From the NCBI GenBank assembly GCA_001599755.1, contig BCHX01000004.1, positions 558,001 to 622,000 of the forward strand: a stretch of 64,000 bases of DNA, given 5' to 3'. Both the position numbers and the translations under genes were made by a program. Every line of letters starts with the position of its first letter. The first letter of the stretch is position 1. Below are positions 24,201 through 34,350 of this stretch, piece by piece. Origin of the DNA: Gliomastix tumulicola (taxonomy: Eukaryota; Ascomycota; Sordariomycetes; Hypocreales; Bionectriaceae). The notes under the pieces were generated by a model, which was not told where the DNA came from, did not search any database, and saw only the letters and a program-made list of their open reading frames with translations.

Positions 24201-25086
24201 CCTCGGCCGGTCTACAAGCGTTAATTCCGCTGATGTGCGACGACACCAGTCTGCCCGTCTGGCCAAAGATCCGCCTGCAACTAGTGGTTCAGACCAGTCT
24301 GTCCTCACGGAGCAGCCACCCTCTGGACATAGGCATAGTCATTCGCAGTCCATGGCCACACGGGCTAAGTCTTTGGGGCATGCCCGACGTGAGAGCATCC
24401 AGCAGCGGCGACAGAGACGGGAGGCTGCCCAGGAGGCAAACGTCCTGGAGGAGACGGATCTGGAGCAAGATCACAGTGGACAATCGACGGAGCGGCTCGA
24501 CGATAACGAGCTGGCAAAGCCGATATTCCTCAAGGGTCTGTTCAGTGTGTCGACGACATCGAGCAAGTCTGTCCCTGCTATCAGAGCGGACATCAAGCGC
24601 GTGTTGAAGCAGCTGAACGTGGACTACGTGGAGATCAAAGGCGGATTTAGCTGCAAGCATGCGCCTAGCATCGATCTGAACAAGGTTCAGGATCCGCCCA
24701 CCAGTCCTGGTCAGCCCAACCACAGGAGACGATTTAGTTTTGGAGGCCTGAGGAAGGGCGAGGACGAGGCGAGGGATTATAACGAACGCCCGCCTACGAC
24801 GCCGCGGACCCCAGGCCGGTCTGACCGGGATCGCAGCTACTCCAACTCCGAGACGTCGGTGGATAGTATCCCTCGAAGGAACGGAGGAGCATCTAGAAGA
24901 GTACCGGGCGAGACGAGCACGCAGGTGCAGAGCGACCTGGGCGGCAGCATGATCCTTGAGTTTGAGATCTTCATTGTCAAGGTTCCGCTGCTGTCGATGC
25001 ATGGCATCCAGTTCAAGCGGTTGACTGGCAACACGTGGCAGTACAAGAGTATGGCGGACCAAGTTCTGCGTGAGCTCAGGCTGTGA
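21208..25086 (+). CDS. KIN1: KIN1/PAR-1/MARK-family serine/threonine protein kinase
   Basis: Four exons (21208-21269, 21485-22214, 22301-22931, 22994-25086) give 1171 residues. The first intron is 215 nt and contains a GCAT repeat; the others are 86 and 62 nt. A Ser/Gln/His-rich N-terminus precedes the kinase domain at about 239-503: glycine loop GKTIGAGSMGKVKLA, VACKII lysine, catalytic HRDLKIEN at 372-379, DFGLSN at 392-397, and a CGSLYFAAPELL activation segment. A long disordered linker with an Arg/Glu alternating tract follows. The KA1 domain ends the protein (about 1125-1171, MHGIQFKRLTGNTWQYKSMADQVL). In yeasts Kin1/Kin2 act at the plasma membrane in polarity, exocytosis and ER stress signalling, and in pathogens KIN1 supports growth and infection; these roles are family knowledge. 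The domain order is diagnostic. Confidence 0.94.
21343..21361 (+). repeat. (GCAT)n microsatellite in KIN1 intron 1
   Basis: A short perfect GCAT tandem repeat lies inside the unusually long first intron of KIN1. A second GCAT run sits far away at 31986-32002 in an intergenic region. Confidence 0.8.
23530..23700 (+). repeat. Arg/Glu dipeptide repeat tract in the KIN1 linker
   Basis: Purine-rich imperfect hexamer repeats (GAGAGG/GAACGC/GAGCGT type) encode a long alternating Glu-Arg tract. Such RE/ER tracts form single alpha-helices or charged low-complexity regions. The varied codons indicate that the protein sequence, rather than DNA slippage alone, is maintained. Confidence 0.75.
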
Positions 25087-26292
25087 GTGTTGGGACGTGC
25101 GATGCTTCACTAGCACTCGGATCGTACCGAGGCTACTGGCTTCTATCAGCAACGACGAGACCTATGGCTTTCCGTTGGGAGCACCTCGTCAATACACATA
25201 TATATGACGCGGCAGTGTACACTGGCTTGAGATGGCAAGGGCTTTTTTATTCTTCGTTTCTCTCTACATTCTTGGTTTCGTTACAGGCGTGGCATTCATT
25301 ATTCATGTCCAGCGGCCAGATATTTGTATAAGGGGGCAAGTTTGGTGAGCGTTCTGACTCTTGCGCTTGCAGGCGCAGGACGTTGGCCTTTTAGCATAGC
25401 TTTTAGCATAGCTTCTTTCTTGGTGCGACAGATATTTGATCACGGGTAATTCGGAATCTACAAAAGAGGCGCTTTTAATCGTTATCGATTTGCTGTCTAC
25501 TTGCTGACGATGTCTTTGTTGGTGTGACGTACAAGGATCCTTTGGCTGCGTGCGCGGTTTGATACTAGTCAATCTGAACGGTTGATAATGGACCTATCAA
25601 CGCGCAACTCCGGGGCGCCACCCACGCGATGAACAACACACAGAAACTGCCAGCCAGTCAGCATTATGGACAATAGTCTGTGGGTTGTCAATGCCTTCGA
25701 GCGCAGGATGAGACAACAGTCACTGTGAGCTGTGAGTGGACGACGTGAGGGAGCGCGATGACATAAGCATGTGGGGGATGTCCCTGTCACTAGCCAATAG
25801 GCAGCCGCCCACATGGAGGGCAGTTACGTCGCCGATAGCCCTCTTGCCGTTAAAGTGTATACCAGACTAGGCTCAGTCTTGGCTTGGCTTAACTTGACGA
25901 ATCCTCTGATTAGCAACCCAAACTCAACCCGCACCACCGCCCAACGCAAGCCCCAATCTCGACGGCAAGACTCTCGCGATACCACCGCCCGACGCCGGTC
26001 CACAGGCTGAACGGTCAGCCTCTCGCTACGCTTACCCACCAGCGTCGCCGGCGACGTGTTTCCCTGCTCTTCGCTATACCCTTTTTCCCTTCCGGTCCCG
26101 GGGGGTGGTTGTTTCCTTAGGGCTTTCCCCGTTTCCCCATACTTTGCGGCACCGCTCTCGTCTCGTCTCGACCTCTCCTTCGAACACCGCAGCACGACGA
26201 CGATCTTTTGGACCTCGCGGAGGACGATTACGAAGCGATCTTTCTTTCAAGAGGAATCACCGTTGTTGGGCCGGAGACCGACATCCACACGC
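25087..26292. other. Intergenic: KIN1 3' end and CAF40 promoter/leader
   Basis: The first 400 bp are AT-richer and suit the KIN1 3' UTR. The stretch from about 25880 to 26290 is pyrimidine-rich and fits a long 5' leader of CAF40. No gene is seen. Confidence 0.5.
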
Positions 26293-26484
26293 ATGCAACG
26301 GCCACACGCGAACATGATGGCGCACCTGTACGGGCACCACCAGTTCAACCCGCAGACCGACTCGTCCTGGATGCACCAGCAGCAACAGCAGCAGGCGGTC
26401 CAGCAGTACAGTCGCGCGCAGCAGCAGCAGCAGGCTCAGCAGGCTCAACAGGCTCAGCAGGCCCAGCAGGCCGCTCAGCAGGCT

Positions 26485-26530
<46 letters not shown>

Positions 26531-27631
26531 CAGCGGCGGCGGCGCAACAGCAGGCGGCGGGACAGGATGCCGCCGACAACATGAGCGAGGAGAACCGGCG
26601 GACCATGGGATACATCGCGGATCTCCTCAACGAGAGTACCAGGGAGGCTGCGCTGCTTGAGCTTAGCAAGAAGCGGGAGCAGGTGCCGGAGCTCGCCCTG
26701 ATTTTGTGGCATTCGTTTGGTGAGTTTCCCACCCTCCGGCGCTCGGGTCGTCTGGACGATGTGGCGCTGACTTTTTCTGCTTTTCTGTCTAGGTGTCATG
26801 ACGTCGCTTCTGCAGGAGATCATCTCGGTATACACTCTGCTCAACCCCTCGCAGCTCACCGCAGCCGCTAGCAACAGGGTCTGTAATGCATTAGCCCTTC
26901 TCCAGTGTGTTGCGTCGCACAACGATACGAGGACTATGTTCTTGCACGGTACGTCGAGCGTCGAAATGTTGTCTTTGTGTGTGAAGGGGAAGCAGCTGAC
27001 ACGCAAGGAACAGCGCACATCCCCCTCTTCCTGTATCCGTTCCTCAACACGACCTCCAAGAGCAGGCCCTTCGAATACCTGCGACTCACGAGCCTCGGCG
27101 TTATCGGCGCCCTCGTGAAGAACGACTCGTCCGAAGTCATCAACTTCCTGCTGACGACCGAGATTATCCCGCTCTGCCTCCGCATCATGGAGACAGGCTC
27201 GGAGCTCAGCAAGACGGTGGCTATCTTTATCGTTCAAAAGATTCTTCTCGACGACAACGGTCTCAACTACATTTGCGCGACATACGAGCGCTTCTATGCT
27301 GTGGGCACGGTGTTGAGCAATATGGTTGCGCAGCTCGTTGAGTCACAGACCGCGCGTCTGCTGAAGCACGTGGTCAGGTGCTTCTTACGGTCAGTGCTGA
27401 CATTCGCATGTGCTTGAATAATTGTGTCCGTTACTAACGCTTGCGATTAGACTTAGCGATAATGCACGAGCCCGCGAGGCTCTTCGACAGTGCCTGCCCG
27501 AACCCCTCCGCGATGCCACGTTCTCCTCGGTCTTGCGGGACGATGCCGCTACTAAGCGTTGCCTGGCCCAGCTCCTCATCAATCTTAGTGACAACGTTGT
27601 CGAGCCGAACAGTGCTAACGTGGGCATGTAA
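26293..27631 (+). CDS. CAF40: CAF40/RCD1 (CNOT9) subunit of the CCR4-NOT complex
   Basis: Four exons (26293-26719, 26793-26948, 27014-27389, 27451-27631) with introns of 73, 65 and 61 nt give 379 residues. The N-terminal ~100 residues are a Gln/Ala-rich tract typical of fungal orthologues. The armadillo-repeat RCD1 core follows and is highly conserved: ADLLNESTREAALLELSKK, LILWHSFGVMTSLLQEI, SNRVCNALALLQCVASH, FLYPFLNTTSKSRPFEYLRL, FIVQKILLDDNGL. CAF40/CNOT9 is a peptide- and nucleic-acid-binding module of the CCR4-NOT deadenylase, linking it to RNA-binding partners. A second subunit of the same complex, NOT4, lies about 27 kb downstream. The start chosen is the ATG just before a second in-frame Met pair at residues 8-9; either could be used. 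The gene ends at a TAA at 27629-27631. Confidence 0.94.
26376..26530 (+). repeat. CAG/CAA polyglutamine tract in CAF40
   Basis: Interrupted CAG/CAA/GCT repeats encode Gln/Ala. The minus-strand reading gives a long leucine run that is an artefact. Confidence 0.85.
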
Positions 27632-28640
27632 TATGCGGTGCTGAATGCTGGTATTTAACAAGAAACCGGCTGAGGAATGACACACAGCCTAGTGCCTTTC
27701 CAGATCACACGACAAATACTGCCTTTTACACATGTCTACATTGCTCGGCTTCGCATCGCATAGAGAGGGATCATCCTTTCCCTTCCCCCGGACGACGCCC
27801 CTCCGAGGCGAAGAGATATACCCTTCTTCCATTCTTCATGATATACCGACCTTTTTCCACGCTAGAACAGGTGGTCCGGAAGTTGGATGCCTCATCCTAG
27901 CCACGTCCAGGGACCCTTTCATCCTGGGGACGCAGGAGATTTTTTGGGGCTTCACGTGTCCCATGTATCATATATCGAGCAGCGAAGGCACGGATCCTTG
28001 TTATCCGTATGTCTTCATTTTCTTCACATCGGCTTATTTCTATATCCTATTCTATTGCTTGGCCATACCCCGTCGTCGTCACGGCTTCGTCGGGGTGGAT
28101 AGATGTATTGGTCAAGCGAGCGGACAGCTTTGTCGCCCTTTTTCTTTTCCTTTCCTTCGACAGCGCGAGACAACTTGGTTGGGGAGTTTTTTTTCCAAAG
28201 GGGGGGCACGGTGTTCACTTGGCTCAATTCTCAGCGGCATACTCTGTTCAGGGATGGGAAGAGAAAACAAAAAGACGAGAGAGACATTCAAGACAGAGGG
28301 GAGAAACGAACTATGATTGGTTGAGGGGAGATGGGATCTCTAGTGCAGAGGTCTCGTCTTGTGTTCTTGCCCTCCGCTTCCTTTTCGCAAAGGATGGGGG
28401 GAAGAAGAGCGTTTGCGTGTATTGTAGTTGGGTGGTGGTTTGATATTATTATTCTTATTGGGACTCTATAGGCGTAATGGAAAGACAAATTCGTTTAGAA
28501 ACCGTTGTTGATCGCCGGCGTATTAATTAATCATGTCATGATATGGCAAACAGTAAAATAGGCCTTGTTCATTGCGCGGGTGGCTGGCTACATATTATTA
28601 TTCTTATTATAACTTACACTGCGGTCCTCCCGCGCGGCCT
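27632..28640. other. Convergent 3' intergenic region
   Basis: This 1.0 kb lies between the CAF40 (+) and GST (-) stop codons. It is T-rich and AT-richer than the genes (28180-28200 poly-T/G, 28440-28560). No convincing gene is seen; it is consistent with two 3' UTRs. Confidence 0.55.
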
Positions 28641-29675
28641 TCAAGGCGACGAGTACTTGTACCCGTACTTCTCCTTGGCGGCATCAACCCTCTTGCGCGT
28701 CTCGGCCGTCTTGGCCTTTGTCTCCTCGCTCAGGCCGGTCATGGGCAAGCCGTAGCCGGGGAACTTGGGCACGGCGAAGCCCTTCTGGACGGCGGGCCGC
28801 TCCCACAGGCGCAGCAGCCAGGCCCAGATGTGCGGGAACTGGCGCTCGATGTCGATGGTGGCGAGCGTCCCCGCCGCGACCCAGCCGACGAGCGCGATGT
28901 CGGCGATGGAGTACCGGCCGCCAACGACGTACCCTTTACTCTCGGGCTTCGCGAGCTGCGCGTCGAGCACGCCGTACAGACGCTCCGTCTCGCCGACGTA
29001 GCGCTGGATGCCCCAGGGGACATCCTCCTTGGCCGCGAAGAGGAAATGGTTCGCCTGGCCCTGCATGGGTCCCACGCCGCCGTGCTGCCAGCCGATCCAC
29101 GACTCGGCGCGGGTGTAGTCGTCGCTGTCGACGGGGAACGAGAACAGGTGCTTGGTGTCGTAGCGCCGCGCGAGGTAGCCGAGGATGGCGCTGCCCTCGA
29201 AGACGGGGAGGTCGCCGTTGTCGTGGTCGAGGAGCGCCGGGATGCGGCCGTTGGGGTTGATGGCCGTGAACCAGGGCTCCTTCTGGACGTTGGTCGAGAT
29301 GTCGATGCCGACCGTCGTGTAGGGCGTGCCGTAGGCTTCCTTGAGCTCCTCGAGGAGGATGGAGGCCTTGTAGCCGTTGGGTGTCGCTGGGATATGGTGT
29401 GTTAGTGGGATGGAGGTACAGGAGGGGGAGGGGGAGAACGTACACCAGGTGAAGAGCTCGATGCCAGAGGTGGCGGTAGGACCGGTGGGCTGGGCCATGG
29501 TGCTGTTGTATCTGCGATTTGTTGCTGACTGGAAAATATGTGTCTTGTATGCGCGCGAAGCTGGAGAGGTGAAGCTGTACTGTCGTGCACTCTGAACAGC
29601 AGCAGCAGCAGCAGTGGGCGACGCCCCAAGATATACTCTGCCCGCGCGCCCCAAGGCAGCCCGCGTTGACGCCAT
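28641..29675 (-). CDS. Ure2/GstB-type glutathione S-transferase, with a possible mitochondrial long form
   Basis: Exon 2 is 29386-28641, joined across a 57 nt intron (GTACGT donor, CCCAG acceptor) to exon 1 ending at 29444. The junction gives IELFTWSTPNGYKASILLEEL, the N-terminal thioredoxin-fold signature of fungal nitrogen-response (Ure2-like) GSTs. It is followed by NPNGRIPALLDHD, VFEGSAILGYLARRYD and a helical C-terminal domain (RYSIADIALVGWVAAG). Two in-frame ATGs are possible: 29498 gives 266 residues (canonical cytosolic length), and 29675 gives 325 residues. The extra 59 residues contain no Asp or Glu, many Arg and Ser/Ala, and an ARQYSF segment resembling a mitochondrial presequence cleavage site. 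The coordinates given cover the long form. Function: glutathione conjugation/peroxidase or thiol transfer; the substrate is unknown. Confidence 0.88.
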   Translation of the reverse strand: MASTRAALGRAGRVYLGASPTAAAAAVQSARQYSFTSPASRAYKTHIFQSATNRRYNSTMAQPTGPTATSGIELFTWCTFSPSPSCTSIPLTHHIPATPNGYKASILLEELKEAYGTPYTTVGIDISTNVQKEPWFTAINPNGRIPALLDHDNGDLPVFEGSAILGYLARRYDTKHLFSFPVDSDDYTRAESWIGWQHGGVGPMQGQANHFLFAAKEDVPWGIQRYVGETERLYGVLDAQLAKPESKGYVVGGRYSIADIALVGWVAAGTLATIDIERQFPHIWAWLLRLWERPAVQKGFAVPKFPGYGLPMTGLSEETKAKTAETRKRVDAAKEKYGYKYSSP

Positions 29676-32209
29676 CGTTCTTACTCTCACAAAGTGGTTC
29701 CCGGTCTATCGGCACATTCCAATTGCGACAGTCCTGCACTTTACTTTGGCCTTCTTCCCCGCGCGGTGCGGCGCGGCTGCAGGAAAAGGGTTGCACTGCA
29801 TTGAGCTTCGTCCAATCAATTGGGCCGAAGCCGGCTGCTGTGTAATCAAGGTTCTGATTTATCAGATTTGGGTGGATGACGCCATCTTTTTGGATTATTA
29901 ATCAGTCCGCAAGATGCGGAGAATAGGCAATAATGGCTGGAATGAGGCGGAAAACAGAAGGGGAGGGAATTGGGTTTTGTCAGTTCGGAAGCTGCACGGA
30001 AGTGAAGGAGTTGAGGCTGTAGGTATTAGACTGGCCACAATTACGTGAAAGGGGCTGCTTGATGAGTTGCTTGGTAACATGCTGGGTGTGCTGGCATAGA
30101 GACAGTAACGCGAGAGCGAAAGCGAGCAGTGCAGGGCCCCTGGTGCAAATGTTACGACTGCATGCACCTGTGAGTACAGTTCATTGTATACGGAAAAGAA
30201 ACACAGTTTGATCACATTCAAGCGTTCTGACTTGGTCAGAGACATCAAGACGAACTGACCAACCAATTGCACAATGTACAGCTGCACTGTCGCCAGTCAT
30301 CAACCAGCATCAGCCATCTCTGCTATAGGGTGTCCGGCCAGCCAACGATAAGCGACGATCAGAACCCGTGCGCAAGAACAACAGTGCACCGTCCCGTCCC
30401 ATCCCCTGCAAGTAAACTCGGGTTCGCTCCCTGTGGCGTCCACGGGGAAGCGGGATCTAAAATTTCAACGAACTAAGACGCCAGCAGCCGTGCCTGTTCC
30501 TCTGCACGTAATCCTCAGGCTCTGATGCCATCCCGTTCCCGTCTCACCCCTAACCCATTCCATTTCAGAGACCAGACAGGGACACAGACGGGAGCTTCCT
30601 TCACCTGAGGGAGGATTGCAGGGTCTACAGGGTTAGAGACGGGATGGGATGTACAGAGTACGAGAACCTGAGTAATTGCTCGGCCGATCAGCCTGCCCCT
30701 TTGACTAAGGACAGGAAAAAAGAGAACTGCCGATGAAAAAAATGTGACCCCCAAACCTGAGTGAAGACGACGTTGCACTGAGCTCCCTCAGCCTGCAGTA
30801 GTCCATCCACGCCAGCGCATCCATCCCTGATTCCCTTCCCCTGGCCCCCAGTCCAAAAGAACACGAGCCGAGCCGCTGTCCGTCCAGGTTGACGCCTTCA
30901 ACCTTCTCGCCAGCAGGGGGCAGACGAGGGAAGGGGGTAGCGGTGGACTCTCATCCAGGGATTGGGGGATGCAGAGCTGTCTTCCCCGGGCGGATTTGCC
31001 ATGCGCTTTCGTTCCTGTCCGCCCTGTAAGGTTCTTTGTGTTCTACCGTATATCAGAAGGAATCCTTCCTCGGCGGGCGGCTAACTTGAGATATGCAGGA
31101 ATCCCCCCGGCCAAAGTAAGGTACCTCCGAAGTTCAAAGATACATGATGCGCTTCGGAGGCGGGAATAGCGCTGGAAATGGAACCCCCTTCCTTGCATGC
31201 AGGTAGGTCGCCTGGGAATAGCTGCATTTCCCACTCTCCCTCCTGCGTCCCTACGGCGCATGTGTGCACTCCTGTTTGGTTTCAAGATTGGGATGGACCT
31301 TCGCTGGAGGCCGCTGTTTTTTTCTGACCCTCTTCCTCCTGCATATGATACGGTACGGAGGAGACCTGACAGGCACGGGGGCCGGACTTGGCTGCATGGG
31401 ATCGACCAACAGGAAGTCTCAGGTTTTGCACAAAAAGACAGACAGAGGTTGGATAGAAAATTTGTCCTTTGCGAAGTATTGGCTTGGAACCAACGTGCAT
31501 GACGGCCTTGTTGGTCGACTGGAGACAATATATACTCGGGGTCCGAAGGGGGGTGTGTTAGTAGTTATGTACGAGTTATGTTTAGAGACTGCTGTGTCGT
31601 TGCATGACGGAGATGACGAGGAGCACGTTGGGTCAACTAGCAAGGGACGTAATGCATCATTATGGTCTGATGTTAGTTGACATCTGTATTGTGTGTAAAC
31701 TTGGCCGTCAAGACGTTAGAGCGTAGTTATGTACCTATGTATGTAGTACTCATAGCCAATCTGTCTATCATAGACTGGACGAAAAAAGAAAAACACATCG
31801 CTGAACATGCTAACTCCCCCAAGTCCAAGCAAGAAAAAAAAAACAAGGAAAACAGGTCATCAAAGTGAACAAATAGAACGATGCAACCGATCGGCAGCAG
31901 TATCCCCAACCAGTCTAGCTCTGTAACGAAGAGCTCGCTAGTAGCTATCGATGGAGACCTGCCTTGGTCTGTTTAGCCACCGTCTTGCATGCATGCATGC
32001 ATAGCGCCGCTGCTAAAGGCCCTCTTTTCCCACGCAATTAATAAACAACCCATGCCAACTTGCGGTTCTCGTCTCTGTCTCTTCTCGCTTCAGAGCGGGG
32101 ATGGAGGGGGGCAAAAAAGAGAGCGGAGAAGATGGAGGAGGACACACAAAGATGGAAGGGAGGGGGCGCGCTGGAGAGATGTCACTGTGTCACTGCAGGC
32201 TAGCTTTGC
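29676..32209. other. Intergenic region, no supported gene
   Basis: About 2.5 kb upstream of GST and downstream of the monooxygenase. Open frames are short and low in coding character. A (TGCA) repeat lies at 31986-32002 and an A-rich stretch at 31785-31860. I see no RNA gene or mobile element here. Confidence 0.5.
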
Positions 32210-34350
32210 TTAGGAAACATGCCTGACTATCATGGACCAGTGCTTGCGGATTTTGGAGCTAGAAAGTCGGATGTTAGCACTTGTGTGGTTAGGCTTGCGA
32301 CTGTGCATGAGATTTAGGGGCGGGACTTACAGCTTGGAGGTGCGCGGCTCGCAGTAGTCCTTGCCGTCGCCGGGCAGCGTCTGCGCCGTCGAGAGCGAGG
32401 ACTCGGGGCGAGGACGGTGGCGAGGCGGGGAGAGGTTGGGAGGAGGAGGAGACGTAGCAGCAGGCGTGACTGTGGCAGCGGCCTCGACCTTGATGGTGGG
32501 CTGGACGACGTCCACGACCTTGGTGGTGGTGGTGGTAGCGACTGTCTTCTTCTCGTGGCTGCCGTCGAGGCTGGCCTTGAGCCCCAGCTTGGCCTGTCTG
32601 TGCAGCTGGCGCGGCGGCATGGAGCCCGTCTTCGCGATGGCGAGGTTGCGCATGCGTCGGCTGCCGTGCTTGCCGTCGTCCTCGGTGCGGATGTAGTACG
32701 CCGGGTCCGCCGTGGGATCCCACTCGGTCTGGGAGATGCCCGTGCCCAGGAACGAGAAGCGGTTCCCCTCGTGCGCGAACTCCCAGTCGTCGAAGCGCGG
32801 CTCGCGCATGGCCTCGAGGTAGTGCAGCGAGGAACCGGGCCACGTCGTCGGCACGCGCGAGCCGACGACGTGGTTGTTGTGCGAGTTGCGGCAGCCGTCC
32901 GTCCAGACGAGGCCGCGCATCACCGTGTCGACGTGCGCGGTGAAGTCGGCTGATGCCTGGGGGCGCAGCGTCACCGTCCTGATGCTCGCCTCCGTCTGCC
33001 AGCGGTCGACGAAGGCGCAGATGTAGTCGGCCTGCGCCTCGACCGCTGCGACCGTAGGGCCGTTCGACACGGGCGAGTAGGGGCCGAGCATCGTGAACGT
33101 GTTGGGGAACCCCGGGATGCCGACGCCCATGTACCCGTTGAGCTTCTGCGCCCACTCGTCCTGCAGGTTGCGCCCGCCGGCCAGGATGGGATACCGCGGG
33201 ATGTACGACGTGTCGAAGCCCGTGGCACAGATGACAACGTCTCCTTCGTGCGCGACACCCTCGTCGTCGACGCACCCGCTCTCCGTGAACCGCGACACGC
33301 CCGTGAAGACCATGTCGACGTTGTCCCGCTTCAGCGCCTCGAGGTAGCGCGACCCCGTGGGGATGATGCGCTTGCAGCCGACGGCGAAGTCCGGGATGAG
33401 CTTGGCCTCGACCTCCGGGTCGGCGAGGATGCGCCGGGCCTCGGACGAGAGCAGCTGGACGCTCTGGGCCTGCATGACGGTGCCCTTCATGTAGATGGTG
33501 AAGATGGAGTTCATGGCGCGCTCGTTCTCGAGGCGGATCTTGGTCACGAGCGACGGGTCGCGCTGGAAGCTGCGGATCTCCTCGGCCGTGTAGTCGCCGT
33601 TGCGCGTCGTGATCTGCGGGAGGAACCACGAGGGGGAGCGGATGAAGGTCTTGACGTGGGAGGCGATGGGCTGGATCGCGGGCAGGATCTGCACGGCCGA
33701 CGAGCCCGCGCCGACGAGGAGCACCTTCTTACCCGAGAGGTCGATGCTCTCGTCGTAGTCGGCGCTGTGCAGCTTGGGACCCTTGAAGGAGTCGAGCCCG
33801 GGCACCTTGGGCCACTCGGGCTTGTTGAGGTAGCCCGTGGCGTGCACCAGGAGATCGCACCTGTCCCGGGCGACCTCCCCCGTGTCGTTCTGCCGCACCT
33901 CGACCGCCCACTCGCCCGCCTCGGCGTCCCAGACCGTCGACGTGACGGTGTGCGACGGCCGGACGAAGCGGCGCAGCGCGTGCTTGGAGCAGAAGTCGTC
34001 CAGGTACGTCCGGATCTGGCCCGAGCCCGAGTACACCGACGTGAAGTCGAGCTTGGGCTCGAAGGAGAAGGTATAGTTGTGCGCGGGGACGTCGCACGCG
34101 CAGCCCGGGTACCTGTTCTCGTACCACGTGCCGCCGATATCAGGGTTCTTCTCGTATATCTGGAATTTCCCGGTCAGTATCTATTCTGCATGAATCGTGT
34201 AAGTGAGTGAGTGTCTCTTACCGTCAGAGAGAACTTCCTAAAGGAGCGCTGCAGCTTGTAGGCTAGGCATATCCCCGAGGGGCCGGCGCCGACGCAGATG
34301 ATCCTCACGTGGCGCTCGTTGAAGATTGCGTTTTCCTGCAGGGGATCCAT
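32210..34350 (-). CDS. Baeyer-Villiger-type flavin monooxygenase with a splice-dependent C-terminus
   Basis: Exon 1 is 34350-34222 and exon 2 begins at 34159 after a 62 nt intron. Residues 21-26 (GAGPSG) are the FAD Rossmann motif, and 193-198 (GAGSSA) the NADPH motif. At 168-179 lies FKGPKLHSADYD, matching the FxGxxxHxxxW/Y-D fingerprint of Baeyer-Villiger monooxygenases with Tyr in place of Trp. GTWYENRYPGCACDVPAHNY is also typical. Such enzymes insert oxygen next to ketones or oxidise heteroatoms; the substrate here is unknown. If exon 2 is read through, translation stops at TAA 32329-32327 and gives 653 residues ending in SKL, a type 1 peroxisomal signal. The stop lies inside a perfect GTAAGT donor. 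A GCTAAC branch site and TTTCTAG acceptor follow, so splicing of 32330-32259 would give 668 residues ending at 32210 without SKL. The Ser/Thr/Pro-rich region before the C-terminus is poorly conserved in appearance. Confidence 0.87.

Noticed and set aside
23567..24607. 346-codon plus frame inside KIN1 exon 4
   Set aside because: Out-of-frame shadow of the KIN1 linker; Arg/Ser-rich, no start context and no family.
26257..27237. 326-codon minus frame opposite CAF40 with long leucine run
   Set aside because: The leucine run is the reverse of the CAG tract. It crosses introns and exons of CAF40.
32289..33629. 446-codon minus frame overlapping the monooxygenase
   Set aside because: A shifted frame of the same strand over the monooxygenase exon. 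The composition is Arg/His/Ala-rich with no motif, while the other frame holds the Rossmann motifs.
33248..34210. 320-codon plus frame opposite the monooxygenase
   Set aside because: Antisense shadow caused by GC-biased third positions.
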